A DNA stretch of 64,000 nt from JAENVU01 sp038250905 (GTDB lineage: Bacteria; Actinomycetota; Acidimicrobiia; IMCC26256; JAENVU01): NCBI GenBank assembly GCA_038250905.1, contig JBBSBV010000002.1, positions 149,394 to 213,393 on the forward strand, in the 5' to 3' direction. The translations under genes were made by a program, and so were the position numbers. This document shows positions 17,797-26,528 of this stretch, piece after piece (the first letter of the stretch is position 1; each line of letters begins with the position of its first letter). The notes below the pieces were generated by a model that saw nothing but the letters and a program-made list of their open reading frames with translations, was not told the origin of the DNA and did not search any database.

Positions 17797-18794
17797 CAGA
17801 AGATCCGGTTCACGAGGTCGGGGTCGTCGATATCGGGCTCGCCGCTCGGCATCCAACCGATGAGATGGCCGTACGCGCCGCCCATGGTGCCCCCTTCGTC
17901 GAACTCGTCCTCCGGCGGCGCCCACGCGGCCGCGACCCGCTTGCCGACCTTGATCTCCGCGACCGGCAACTCGATGACGGGCTGGTACGGCAGGACGACA
18001 TCAGTGCCGTCGAGCAGGACGAAGACGCGGGCGAACGGCTCGGTCTCGGTCTGGCCCGGATACTGGACCGGCGTGACGATGGTGAAGTTGGTGATCGTGC
18101 CGGAGTGGGGCAGATCGACGTCGTGCTCCTCACCGAGTTCGACCGCATCGATCGGGCAGTAACCACGACCTCCGGCGTAGACCCGGGCGCAGACCGGGCA
18201 CCGCTGGCCGAGGATGCGCTCCTCGCGACTCGCCTCGCGCAGCCGGTCGAGCACCAAGGGCACCGGGTTCCGGTACGTGATCGACGCGTTGTAGTCCATC
18301 ATCGTGATCGGCTCGTCGGCACCGCGCTCGGGGGTGGCTTCGGTGCCCTCCACCTCGGCGGCCTCGCCGATCACGAACGCGACGATGTCGTCGATGCGGC
18401 CGACGCGGTTCCCACGCCAGCGCGGCGCCACCCGGGTGCCGGCCGAGATCATGTGGGGCGATGCGGCATCGACCGCGTGCAACAGCGGCGTGGACGCGCC
18501 GTCGAGCCGGATCAACGCGAATGCGAACGGGTGGTCGAGCGGATGCTGTTCGGACGGGTCGGGCACCCACGTCCACGACTCGACGGTGCCGTTCGGACCG
18601 ACCTCGACCATCCCGTCGACCGGCAGTTCGGCTCCGGTGTGCGGATCCCATTCGAGCGGCGGGACGATCACCCGGTCGCCCGAGCGGATCCCGAGGATCC
18701 GACGCTCGGTGAGCGCGTTCATGAACCTACCGATCACAGGACCGAGCGACCGCTTGTACGGGAACGTGATCGAGTTCTCGACGAATCGCGTCAA
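17796..18794 (-). CDS. DUF35 OB-fold protein with rubredoxin-like Zn ribbon (Rv3521-like)
   Basis: 332 residues with two OB-fold DUF35 units. The second carries a zinc ribbon (CPVCARVYAGGRGYCPID, four Cys). DUF35 proteins such as ChsH2 bind acyl-CoA and activate thiolase-like Ltp partners. It is the first gene of a three-gene unit with overlapping stops and starts and is divergent from the multicopper oxidase. A double DUF35 arrangement would let one chain serve both Ltp subunits (inference). Confidence 0.87.
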   Translation of the reverse strand: MTRFVENSITFPYKRSLGPVIGRFMNALTERRILGIRSGDRVIVPPLEWDPHTGAELPVDGMVEVGPNGTVESWTWVPDPSEQHPLDHPFAFALIRLDGASTPLLHAVDAASPHMISAGTRVAPRWRGNRVGRIDDIVAFVIGEAAEVEGTEATPERGADEPITMMDYNASITYRNPVPLVLDRLREASREERILGQRCPVCARVYAGGRGYCPIDAVELGEEHDVDLPHSGTITNFTIVTPVQYPGQTETEPFARVFVLLDGTDVVLPYQPVIELPVAEIKVGKRVAAAWAPPEDEFDEGGTMGGAYGHLIGWMPSGEPDIDDPDLVNRIF

Positions 18795-18978
18795 CGGTGC
18801 TCCTCTCTCGCCACGGTCGAGTCACCGCACTCGGCCCGATCATCACCCGCGGCGCACCGCCGATGCCAGTACGACCGGTGGCGGCGGAAATCCCGTCTCG
18901 ACGCCACGGCGCTGCGTACCCTCGGGCGGTCGGGGTCCGAGGCGACACCCGACGCCGACGACCTGGGGGCACTGGATC

Positions 18979-20544
18979 ATGCATCGACACCACACGCGCG
19001 CCTGGACCTCGGTCGTGGCCCTCGCCGCCACGCTGGTGCTGGTCGCCGCCGGTTGTGACTCCGGCGGGTCGAAGACTCCGGCCGCGAGCAGCAGCACGAC
19101 CACGACGACCACCGCCGACCCGAGCGGACTCGGGACGTCGACGACGACACCCGACGCCGGCGGACTCGTCACCACCTCGTTCCCCACCCGTCAGGGGTTG
19201 CCCCTCACCGAGCCGCCGGTACTGCGTAGCGTCGGTGACGTCCTCAAGACGACCTTCGACGTGCACGAAGCGACCTTCGACGTCGGCGGGCAGCAGGTGA
19301 AGGGCAAGACCTACGGGCCCGGCCTGCTCGGCCCGACCCTCGTCGTGAGTCCGGGCGATCGCATCGAGATCGACCTCCAGAACCACCTCGACGAGGAGAC
19401 GAACTTCCACTCGCACGGACTCCACGTGTCGCCCATCGACATCTCCGACAACGTGCTGCGGATCATGGCGCCGAACTCGAACGACCCGGTGGTGATCGAC
19501 CTGCCCACCGACGTCGCGCCCGGCACGTACTGGTACCACGCCCACCTCCACGGCCTCACCGAGGAGCAGGTCTTCACCGGCCTCTCCGGCACGCTGATCG
19601 TGAACGGCCTCACACCGTTGCTCCCCGCGTCGCTCCAGAACGTGTCCGAGCACCTGATGGACCTGAAGGACGTGCAACTCGACGGCGCGTCGATCATCGA
19701 CAAGAACATCGACTCCGACCTCCCGACGACCCGCACCGTGAACGGCCTCGTGAACCCGGTGCTGAATGTGGCGCCGGGCGAGACCACCATGCTGCGGCTC
19801 GGTGACCTGAGCGCCGACATCTGGTACCGCCTGAAGCTCGACGGCGCGAAGTTCACGGTGCTCGCGGAGGACGCCAACCCCCTCGGCCGGGTGGAACAAC
19901 GCGACGAACTCCTCCTCCCGCCGGGCAAGCGCTTCGACGTGCTCGTGCGCTGGGCCAAGGCCGGGCAGTACCACCTCCGGACGCTCCCCTATTCCACCGG
20001 GCCCGCCGGCGACTCGTATCCCGCGCGCGTGCTCGCGACCGTCAACGTGGGCGGTGCCGGCGTGGCGCCGGTCGCCATGCCGACCACGATGGGACCGCTC
20101 CCCGATCTCGAGAACGACGCGATCACCCAGCACCGCAACGTGGTGTTCAGCGAGAACAACACCGGCTTCTTCATCAACGGCAAGGAGTTCGACCCGAACC
20201 GCGTCCTCTTCAACCCGAAGCTCGGCACCACCGAGGAGTGGACGATCCACAACGTGACCAAGGAAGAGCACCCGTTCCACATTCACGTGAACGACTTCCA
20301 GATCATGTCGATCAACGGCAAGCGGGTGCACTCGTCCAGCCTGCGCGACACGGTCCCCTTACCGGTGGGAGGCACCGTGGTGATCCGGATGCGGTTCACG
20401 CAGTTCCTCGGCCGCTACGTGTTCCATTGCCACATCCTCGCCCACGAGGACGGCGGCATGATGGCGATCATCGACGTCACCAAGGACGGCAAGCCGTCAC
20501 CCGCGTCGACGACCGCGACGCCCTCCACCATGGCCGGGATGTAG
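18979..20544 (+). CDS. Secreted multicopper oxidase lipoprotein
   Basis: 521 residues: signal peptide with lipobox LVAAGC, a Ser/Thr-rich linker, then cupredoxin-like domains. All four copper-site motifs are present: HSHG, YWYHAHLHG, HPFHIHV and HCHILAHEDGGMM, giving one T1 and one T2/T3 trinuclear centre. It oxidises a substrate (phenolic, Cu(I), Fe(II) or Mn(II)) with O2 outside the membrane. ATG 18979 is preceded by a GGGGG stretch. A strong hairpin terminator follows the stop. Near a cupredoxin and a repeat lipoprotein, so copper-linked redox is likely. Confidence 0.92.
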   Translation: MHRHHTRAWTSVVALAATLVLVAAGCDSGGSKTPAASSSTTTTTTADPSGLGTSTTTPDAGGLVTTSFPTRQGLPLTEPPVLRSVGDVLKTTFDVHEATFDVGGQQVKGKTYGPGLLGPTLVVSPGDRIEIDLQNHLDEETNFHSHGLHVSPIDISDNVLRIMAPNSNDPVVIDLPTDVAPGTYWYHAHLHGLTEEQVFTGLSGTLIVNGLTPLLPASLQNVSEHLMDLKDVQLDGASIIDKNIDSDLPTTRTVNGLVNPVLNVAPGETTMLRLGDLSADIWYRLKLDGAKFTVLAEDANPLGRVEQRDELLLPPGKRFDVLVRWAKAGQYHLRTLPYSTGPAGDSYPARVLATVNVGGAGVAPVAMPTTMGPLPDLENDAITQHRNVVFSENNTGFFINGKEFDPNRVLFNPKLGTTEEWTIHNVTKEEHPFHIHVNDFQIMSINGKRVHSSSLRDTVPLPVGGTVVIRMRFTQFLGRYVFHCHILAHEDGGMMAIIDVTKDGKPSPASTTATPSTMAGM

Positions 20545-20567
20545 CTACGCGGTCAGGGGCCGGACGC

Positions 20568-20605
20568 GACGAAGCTCCCGCCCTGGGGGAGGCGGGAGCT
20601 TCGTC
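20568..20605. terminator. Bidirectional intrinsic-type hairpin terminator
   Basis: A perfect 15-bp stem (20568-20582 pairing with 20591-20605) and an 8-nt loop lie between convergent genes ending at 20544 and 20626. No long T-run follows, as is common in GC-rich actinobacteria. The outer stem GACGAAGC/GCTTCGTC recurs at the 40.55 kb terminator. Confidence 0.85.
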
Positions 20606-20625
20606 AGCCGGCGCGGTGCCGCGGG

Positions 20626-21903
20626 TCAGAACTTCGCGGGGAACTTCTTCACCGTGGCGTCGGCGAGCACGCTCGCCGTGCCGTACATGTGGGCGACGGC
20701 CGCACGGAGCAGCGCCGCTTCCTTCGGGTCCTTCGCCTTCTGGGCGTCGATGACGGCCTTGAGCGAAGTGGCGTGCATCACCAGGTCCTGAGTCACCGCG
20801 TCGGCAGGAAGATTCGAGTTCACCTGGTTCAGCGTGGAGCCGAAGGCCTTCGCGTAGGTCTGGAGCTTGGTGATCGCCGCCGTGGCCGCGGCGGTGTCGC
20901 CCTTGGCCATTGCCTGCGTGTAGGCGACGAACTGCGGGATGTGGTCCTCACTCCGCCACAGACCGTCGAACGCCGTCTTGACCTGGTCGCCGTAGATGGT
21001 GCCGACCGCGTCGACCAGGGTCGACGTGTTGCTGTTCGTCGGGCCGTTCAACGCGGCGGCGGCCGCATCGAACTCGGCCTGTCGACCACCGAGGGCGGCG
21101 TCGGTCGCGTCGGCTGCGAGCCACACGTGCTGGGCGAGCACCGAGGTCAACGCCGAGCGGAGGTCCGAAGCCGGCGACGCCGCGTCGCCGTCGAACTTGT
21201 CGGGGAACTTGGTCGCGGTGGCGACCGCCAGGGTCTTGGCCGTGTCCGCCATGTGGGCGACCGCCGGGGTCAGTGCCGCGAAGACCGCGGTCTGGTCGCC
21301 GGCCTTCTGGGCGTCGATGACGGCGACCAGCGTCTTCGCGTGCATCACGATGTCGGCCGTCACCGCATCGGCCGGGAGGTTCGAGTTCACCTGGTGCAGC
21401 GTGTCCCCGAACGTCGTCGCGTACGCCGTCAGCTTGTCGAGCGCGGCCTGCTTGCCGGCGTCGTCTCCCTTGGCGACGGCCTGCGTGTAGGCCACGAACT
21501 GCGGGATGTGGTCCTCACTCCGCCACAGACCGTCGAACGCCTTGCCGGTGTCCGCACCGTACGCGGAGGTGATCGCCGCGGTGAGGTCCGCGGTGTTGCT
21601 GTCGGTCGGGCCGTTGAGCGCCGCCGCGTAGAGGTTGAACGCATCCATGTCGCCACGCAGCGCAGCACCGGTGGCGAGCGAGGCGAGTTCGACGTGCTCG
21701 GTGAGCAGACCGGTGAGACCCGCCCGCAGCGTTGCCGCACCGGTGGCCGACGCGACGGTGGCCGACTTGGCCGGTGCCGCGCTGGAGGTGGACGACACCT
21801 TCGCCGGTTTGTCGGCGGAAGAACTGCTACTGCCACACGCAGCGGCCGTCAGCGCGAGGGCGATGACCGGTGCTGCGGTGCGGATGAGGTGCTTGCGGTT
21901 CAT
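20626..21903 (-). CDS. Lipoprotein with internal tandem duplication, unknown function
   Basis: 425 residues. Signal peptide with lipobox (ALTAAACGS), a Ser-rich linker, then two copies of a ~170-residue helical unit. Each copy carries GLWRSEDHIPQFVAYTQA and QVNSNLPADAVT, nearly identical between copies, plus MHA and VAHM motifs. I do not recognise the family. The repeated His, Glu and Met positions could bind metal (inference). ATG 21903 has AAGGAG upstream. It lies 68 bp after the cupredoxin stop on the same strand and next to the multicopper oxidase. Confidence 0.82.
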   Translation of the reverse strand: MNRKHLIRTAAPVIALALTAAACGSSSSSADKPAKVSSTSSAAPAKSATVASATGAATLRAGLTGLLTEHVELASLATGAALRGDMDAFNLYAAALNGPTDSNTADLTAAITSAYGADTGKAFDGLWRSEDHIPQFVAYTQAVAKGDDAGKQAALDKLTAYATTFGDTLHQVNSNLPADAVTADIVMHAKTLVAVIDAQKAGDQTAVFAALTPAVAHMADTAKTLAVATATKFPDKFDGDAASPASDLRSALTSVLAQHVWLAADATDAALGGRQAEFDAAAAALNGPTNSNTSTLVDAVGTIYGDQVKTAFDGLWRSEDHIPQFVAYTQAMAKGDTAAATAAITKLQTYAKAFGSTLNQVNSNLPADAVTQDLVMHATSLKAVIDAQKAKDPKEAALLRAAVAHMYGTASVLADATVKKFPAKF

Positions 21904-21971
21904 GGGTGTTGCTCCTTGAGTGAGGGGGATGTTTCGGGGGTGTTCGGGACGTGCAGATTGCCGAAATGCCG

Positions 21972-22457
21972 TTACTTGACGGTGATGGTTCCGGTCATCG
22001 TGGCGGGGTGGATTTCGCAATAGAACGGGTAGGTCCCCGGGGCGGTGAACTGGTGCGTGAACGACTTGCCGGTGGCGAGTTCACCCGAGTCGAACTTGCC
22101 GTCCGGCTTGGGTGTTACGCCCGCGGCGCCCTGCTCGACGGTGCCGGAAGTGACGGTGTGGAACCCGGGATCGGTCTGCTTCCAGGTGACGGACTCACCG
22201 GCCTTGATGGTGAGATTCGCCGGCCGGAATGCGACCAACTTCATCTGGATCTGGTTGGCGACCGCCGGGGTCCTGGTGGTGCTCCCGGTCGAGTTCGACC
22301 CGCCGCTCGAACCGCAGGCGACTGCGACGAAGGGGATCGCCGCGAGCGCTGCGAACGAGACGAAGCGTCGGGCTCGTAAGGGCGATGACTTCGCCCGGGT
22401 CGGCAACGACGTGGGCGTGGCTACATCGGGGGTGAGGAGTTCCGTGTGGTTGTTCAT
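21972..22457 (-). CDS. Plastocyanin/azurin-like cupredoxin lipoprotein
   Basis: 161 residues with a lipobox (VAVACGSS) and a C-terminal blue-copper domain. Copper ligands are visible: His in GFHTVTS, then Cys, His and Met in FYCEIHPATMTG. This is a small one-electron carrier outside the membrane. The nearby multicopper oxidase and repeat lipoprotein suggest a shared extracytoplasmic electron path. The start is ATG 22457. Confidence 0.88.
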   Translation of the reverse strand: MNNHTELLTPDVATPTSLPTRAKSSPLRARRFVSFAALAAIPFVAVACGSSGGSNSTGSTTRTPAVANQIQMKLVAFRPANLTIKAGESVTWKQTDPGFHTVTSGTVEQGAAGVTPKPDGKFDSGELATGKSFTHQFTAPGTYPFYCEIHPATMTGTITVK

Positions 22458-22541
22458 CACCCTTTGGTTCGGAGCCGTCCTCAGGGACGGACGAGACTTT
22501 CTCGGATTTCTCGCGAACGTTCTGGCCCCGGACGCGACGAA

Positions 22542-22581
22542 GGCGCCGGATCGCACCCGGCAAAGGGTCCGATCCGACGCC
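22542..22581 (-). terminator. Imperfect inverted repeat, possible terminator of the 23-aa gene
   Basis: A 12-bp arm at 22542-22553 pairs with 22570-22581 with one mismatch and a 16-nt loop. On the minus strand it lies between the tiny membrane gene and the cupredoxin gene, so it may end the former's transcript. Confidence 0.4.
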
Positions 22582-22601
22582 GAAGTCGGAGAGAGAGATG
22601 T

Positions 22602-22673
22602 TCAGCGTCGCATCAACAGTACCACCACGACGATGATCAAGATCAGGACGACGACTCCACCACCGACATACAT
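22602..22673 (-). CDS. Tiny hydrophobic membrane peptide, 23 aa
   Basis: An ATG at 22673 opens a 23-residue frame that is almost all one membrane helix (MYVGGG, then a Val/Leu/Ile run, ending LLMRR). GAGGAG sits at ideal distance upstream. A basic tail after the helix fits the positive-inside rule for an N-out single-span peptide. A candidate stress promoter with a variant -10 (22722-22747) lies upstream. Such peptides often modulate membrane proteins; the function here is unknown. Confidence 0.6.
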   Translation of the reverse strand: MYVGGGVVVLILIIVVVVLLMRR

Positions 22674-22721
22674 AGATACTCCTCTTCGGTCCATGCCCCG
22701 ATGGCGTGGCTGTTCGAATCT

Positions 22722-22747
22722 TTTCCCGATGTTCCCCGGTCCAAACC
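22722..22747 (-). promoter_or_regulatory. Candidate SigB/SigF-type promoter, variant -10
   Basis: On the minus strand GGTTTG, 14 bp, GGGAAA, 48 bp upstream of the 23-aa gene. The -35 and spacing fit the pattern used elsewhere in the window, but the -10 differs from GGGTAN. Confidence 0.4.
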
Positions 22748-22821
22748 CCAGACCGGAAAACATCGAAAGGGCGTTGTCAGCAGAGGGCGTGGTCGCGCGG
22801 ATGCGCTCGCCACGAGTGGAA

Positions 22822-23784
22822 TCAGCCCGGTTGGCCGACCGCCTCGAGTTCGGGTTCCGAATCCGCGACTTTCTCCGCGTCCTGAGGCGCGGAAACCCCG
22901 GCTCGCACCGATTCGAGTTGCGCACCGAGGGCCGCGCCGAAGAGCACGGCGATCGACGACAGGAGCGACCAGAGCAGGAGCGCGACCACACCGGCGAGTG
23001 GTCCGTAGGTATCGCCGAACGACCGGCTGGCGCTGAAGAAGAAGCCGAGCGAGGCCGTGACCGCACACCACAGGAGCACCGAGATCGAACTGCCGTAGGC
23101 GAGCCACGACCACGAGGGCTGGTGGCGCCGCGGTGACCACCGGAACAGCAATGCGATCGCGGCGCCCATGAGGAGGAGTCCGATGGGCCAGCGCACCACC
23201 GACCAGGTCTGCTGGAGCGCGTGGTTCTGCCACGACCGCTGGAGATCGCGACCCATGGTCAGGCACCAACACGCCAGGGCGGCCAACACGCCGGCCGACA
23301 GCGCGAGCAAGGTGGCCAACCGGTACTTCTGGAACGTCGGGCGGTCGGCCTCCACGCCGTAGAGCCGGTTCAACGCGCGCTCGACCTGGCCCATCATGGT
23401 GGCCCCCGTGACGAGCGAGCCGACGAGACCGAAGGTCAGGCCCAGGTATTCACCCGCATGGCCTGCGGTACGCGCCTGGCTCACCGCCCCGGTGAGGGTG
23501 TGACCGGCGGGTCCCGGGACGGCCGCCTGCAGAGTGCGCACGATGATGTCGCTGAACCCACCCCGCCCGAGCGCGCTCGCGAGGCCGACCATGCCGATGA
23601 TCGCCTGCACGAGCAGCAACGACGTGGTGAAGGCGAGCGACCGCGCGTGGCTGAACCCGTCGGCGAAGCGCAACCGCTGCCACGCGTCGACCACGAGTTG
23701 CCGTACACCGACGGTCCGCAAGGTCGCCCGGGCATCGTCCCCGGTGAGCTCCCACGTCTCCGGGACCTGGTTGGCAGTGCTCAT
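22822..23784 (-). CDS. YihY/BrkB-family integral membrane protein
   Basis: 320 residues with about six membrane helices and the YihY family signature region (ERALNRLYGVE, GDTYGPLAGVVALLLW). YihY proteins are inner-membrane proteins of debated function; early assignment as ribonuclease BN was wrong. The protein begins 25 bp after the lipid kinase stop and probably forms the third gene of a PAP2/lipid kinase/YihY membrane-lipid unit driven by the stress promoter at 25476-25501. Confidence 0.85.
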   Translation of the reverse strand: MSTANQVPETWELTGDDARATLRTVGVRQLVVDAWQRLRFADGFSHARSLAFTTSLLLVQAIIGMVGLASALGRGGFSDIIVRTLQAAVPGPAGHTLTGAVSQARTAGHAGEYLGLTFGLVGSLVTGATMMGQVERALNRLYGVEADRPTFQKYRLATLLALSAGVLAALACWCLTMGRDLQRSWQNHALQQTWSVVRWPIGLLLMGAAIALLFRWSPRRHQPSWSWLAYGSSISVLLWCAVTASLGFFFSASRSFGDTYGPLAGVVALLLWSLLSSIAVLFGAALGAQLESVRAGVSAPQDAEKVADSEPELEAVGQPG

Positions 23785-23809
23785 CGACCGGCACCCATCG
23801 AGACGACGC

Positions 23810-24694
23810 TCACGTCACCGGCGCGGGCACCGCGACCGTGATCGAGCGGGGCCGCACCTTGATCTTGATCGACCTGGTGGCGGGGCGGTCGCCACCATCG
23901 AGTTCGTAGGCGACCTTGCGCTCGAGTTCCACCTTGACCTTACGGCCCACGGTCGTCCGCACGAATGGCGAACGGTCGGCGGGACCCGACGCGACCCGCG
24001 CCATCGCCCCGGCCCACTGCACGAATCCCTTGGCGGTGACGACCCCGACGTCGAGCCGACCGTCGTCGGGGCGGGCGTCGGCGAACAGGTCGAGACCACC
24101 GAACACCGATCCGACGTTGCCGACGAGGAGGCAACTCAGCTTCCCGGCGAACCAACGTTCCCCGTCCACATCGACGGTGGCGCGCACCGAGGCCGCGCGC
24201 AGGTGCTTCGCCGCGGTCCACACGTAGGCGGCGCGGCCGAACTTGTCCTTCAGGCCCCGGTCCGCGTCGCGGATCATCAACGCGTCGAATCCGCATCCGG
24301 CCATCACCGCGAAGTGTTCGCCGTTGACCTTTCCCACGTCGAGGGCGCGCCGATCGCCCCGCAACCCGATCTGCACGGCTTCGGCGAGGTCGGTCGGGAT
24401 CCCGAGATTGGTCGCGAGCAGGTTCGCGGTCCCGGCCGGAAGGATGGCGATGGTGACGTCCGGGTTGCCGGCGGCCACGTCGATGCACCGCTGGACGGTC
24501 CCGTCACCGCCCCACACGAAGACGATGTCCGCGCCGTCCTTGATCGCCCGCTTCATGCGTTTCGGAGCCTGCTTGCTCTTCTGGACCTCGTGCCAGGCGG
24601 GGTCGAAGCCGTACCCCTCCAACTCGGCTCGGAGTGCGGGGAGTCCCTCACCGAGCACCTTCCGCGCGTGCGCGACGACCGCAACCTTGGTCAT
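23810..24694 (-). CDS. Diacylglycerol/sphingosine kinase-family lipid kinase
   Basis: 294 residues with the DAGK catalytic core: the GGDGT nucleotide loop (VWGGDGTVQRCIDV), LPAGTANLLATNLGIP and the C-terminal beta-sandwich (MAGCGFDALMI). It probably phosphorylates diacylglycerol or a related lipid with ATP at the cytoplasmic membrane face. ATG 24694 overlaps the PAP2 stop (ATGA) and has GGAGGA upstream. Coupling a kinase to a lipid phosphatase suggests control of phosphatidate/diacylglycerol balance. Confidence 0.87.
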   Translation of the reverse strand: MTKVAVVAHARKVLGEGLPALRAELEGYGFDPAWHEVQKSKQAPKRMKRAIKDGADIVFVWGGDGTVQRCIDVAAGNPDVTIAILPAGTANLLATNLGIPTDLAEAVQIGLRGDRRALDVGKVNGEHFAVMAGCGFDALMIRDADRGLKDKFGRAAYVWTAAKHLRAASVRATVDVDGERWFAGKLSCLLVGNVGSVFGGLDLFADARPDDGRLDVGVVTAKGFVQWAGAMARVASGPADRSPFVRTTVGRKVKVELERKVAYELDGGDRPATRSIKIKVRPRSITVAVPAPVT

Positions 24695-25464
24695 GCGATG
24701 GATTCCTCCGGGTCGGGACGCGTCGATGCGACGGTCGGGTTCGGGCTCGCGGTGGTCATTTCCGCGGTCATGTCCGACACGCGCCACGCGACGGCGAGAC
24801 ACGCCAGGCCGAGGAGCGCGCCGGCGAACACGTCGGTGGGATGGTGCATGCCGCGGTAGAGGCGGGACAGGCCGACGGCTACGGGTACGAGTGCCAGCAC
24901 CACGCTGACGGCGATCCGCCAGGCCCGGCGGCGATGACCACGATTCAGGATCACCACCAGTCCGAGATACAACGCGCAGGCAGCCGCTGTATGGCCGCTC
25001 GGGAAGCTCGACGTCGGCGGCGCCCCGTCGAGCCTGGGTACCGGCGGGCGGTGCCGGTCGACGAGCAGGGTCGTGGTGAGGAACACCGCGACCTCGAGGC
25101 CGAGCGCAACCACGACGAGCGTGGTCGACCAGCGGTCGTGGAGTCGCCAGAGCACGAACACCACGACCAGCCCGAGCGCGATCACCGTGAGCGTCTCGGC
25201 CAGATGGGATCCGACCGCCGTGGCGCTGTCGAACCCGGCGCTACGACCGCGGACGAACCAGCGATTGACGGAAATGTCCCACCGCCGGACACCGGAGAGT
25301 TCGTCGACGATCAGGGAGCCGAGCCCGACCAGTGCCGCCGTGAGCACAATGTAAGCCCCGAGCACGGTGGCCACACCCCCGACCCACGGGCGTGACCCGA
25401 CCCGGGCGGACGCGGTCGTAGACCTCGCGGGCGTTGACGGATGAGGGGCGGCGACGTCGGACAT
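24691..25464 (-). CDS. PAP2-family membrane lipid phosphatase
   Basis: 257 residues, about six helices, and the PAP2 active-site triad: DRHRPP, FPSGHT and SRLYRGMHHPTD. It removes phosphate from phosphatidate or undecaprenyl-pyrophosphate type lipids at the outer membrane face. A perfect stress-type promoter ends 11 nt before the ATG, so the mRNA leader is only a few nt. Operon with the DAGK-type kinase and YihY. Confidence 0.87.
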   Translation of the reverse strand: MSDVAAPHPSTPARSTTASARVGSRPWVGGVATVLGAYIVLTAALVGLGSLIVDELSGVRRWDISVNRWFVRGRSAGFDSATAVGSHLAETLTVIALGLVVVFVLWRLHDRWSTTLVVVALGLEVAVFLTTTLLVDRHRPPVPRLDGAPPTSSFPSGHTAAACALYLGLVVILNRGHRRRAWRIAVSVVLALVPVAVGLSRLYRGMHHPTDVFAGALLGLACLAVAWRVSDMTAEMTTASPNPTVASTRPDPEESIA

Positions 25465-25467
25465 CGA

Positions 25468-25494
25468 GGTTCGATCTACCCGCGTGCCGGGTAT
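25468..25494 (+). promoter_or_regulatory. SigB/SigF-type promoter for the second PAP2 gene
   Basis: GGTTCG (25468-25473), 15-bp spacer, GGGTAT (25489-25494), 53 bp before the GTG at 25548. It shares DNA with the opposing promoter, so the two may compete or be co-controlled. Confidence 0.6.
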
Positions 25495-25501
25495 GCAAAC
25501 C
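25476..25501 (-). promoter_or_regulatory. SigB/SigF-type promoter for the PAP2/kinase/YihY operon
   Basis: Minus strand GGTTTG (25496-25501), 14-bp spacer, GGGTAG (25476-25481); 11 nt from the ATG at 25464. It overlaps the plus-strand promoter at 25468-25494. Confidence 0.75.
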
Positions 25502-25547
25502 TCGCGTCTGCTTTCCCTGACGTTCCCCGCGCCGACTCGAGGTAGTC

Positions 25548-26528
25548 GTGATCGTCATCATCGCCATGCTCGGCGCAGGACTGCTCGTCGGGGCGGGCGT
25601 CACGCTGGTGCTCCGACGCTGGCCGATGCTCGACCCGGGCGCGCCGGGCGGTGCGGTCCGCGCGGTCGGGGGGACGGTGCAAGAGCGCGTCGCCGAGCCG
25701 TCGACCTCCACCTTCTGGAGTCGGCGACGCGACCCGTCGACCGTCACCGGCCTCGCGCTCACCGCCGCCGTCGCGGTGATCGTCGTCGGCGGCGGCCTGC
25801 TCGCCACGCTCGCGGCGTTCGTGCAGTCGAACCAGACCCTCCTCCGGATCGACCGCGGTGCGGCCAACTGGGGCAGCACCAACGCCACCACCGCATCGAC
25901 GCGCGTGTTGCGCATCGTGACCCAGGGCGGCGCGACCGTCACCATCGTCGCGCTCGCGGTCGTCGTCGTCCTCGTCGCCCTCGTACGGCAACGGGCATCG
26001 GCGCTCGCGATCGCCGGGTTCCTCACCGTGGTCGTGTTGGGCCAGAACCTGATCTCCAACCTCGTGAAGACGGTGGTCGACCGGGCCCGGCCGACCGGCC
26101 ACCTGCTGGCCGGATTCTCCGGACCGTCGTTCCCGAGCGGGCACACCACCGCCGCGTTCGCCACGTTCGCCGCAGTCGCGCTCATCGTGGGCCGGGGTCG
26201 ACCGGGCCCACGGCAGGCGGTCCTCCTCGGGGTCGCGCTCGGCGCGGCGACGATGGTCGGTGCGTCGCGTGTCCTGCTCGGGGTGCATTGGTTGACCGAC
26301 GTGGTCGCCGGCGCCGCGCTCGGATTGGCCTGGTTCGCGGTCTCCTCGGTGGCCTTCGGCGGTCGTCTCCTGCGGTTCGGCCTACCGGTGGAGGCAGGCG
26401 AACGGGCCGCCGATCTGGAGGCCCGGAACCAGGAATCCCACGATGTGGGCGCGATCCCGTCGTTTGGCACCGCCACCGAACGGGCATCCTCACCTCATGC
26501 CGACCCCCCGCCTTCCCTCGGCACGTGA
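25548..26528 (+). CDS. PAP2-family membrane phosphatase, second copy
   Basis: 326 residues. PAP2 triad KTVVDRARP, FPSGHTTAAF and SRVLLGVHWLTD is intact, with about six helices and a ~60-residue variable N-terminal cytoplasmic stretch. Sequence outside the triad differs clearly from the divergent PAP2 gene, so this is not a recent duplication. GTG start at 25548 with GAGG upstream. Presumed lipid or polyprenyl phosphate hydrolysis. Confidence 0.87.
   Translation: MIVIIAMLGAGLLVGAGVTLVLRRWPMLDPGAPGGAVRAVGGTVQERVAEPSTSTFWSRRRDPSTVTGLALTAAVAVIVVGGGLLATLAAFVQSNQTLLRIDRGAANWGSTNATTASTRVLRIVTQGGATVTIVALAVVVVLVALVRQRASALAIAGFLTVVVLGQNLISNLVKTVVDRARPTGHLLAGFSGPSFPSGHTTAAFATFAAVALIVGRGRPGPRQAVLLGVALGAATMVGASRVLLGVHWLTDVVAGAALGLAWFAVSSVAFGGRLLRFGLPVEAGERAADLEARNQESHDVGAIPSFGTATERASSPHADPPPSLGT

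Noticed and set aside
26443..26496. Longer start for the coiled-coil hypothetical gene
   Set aside because: Residues lie deeper inside the PAP2 gene and look random; ATG 26497 is preferred.
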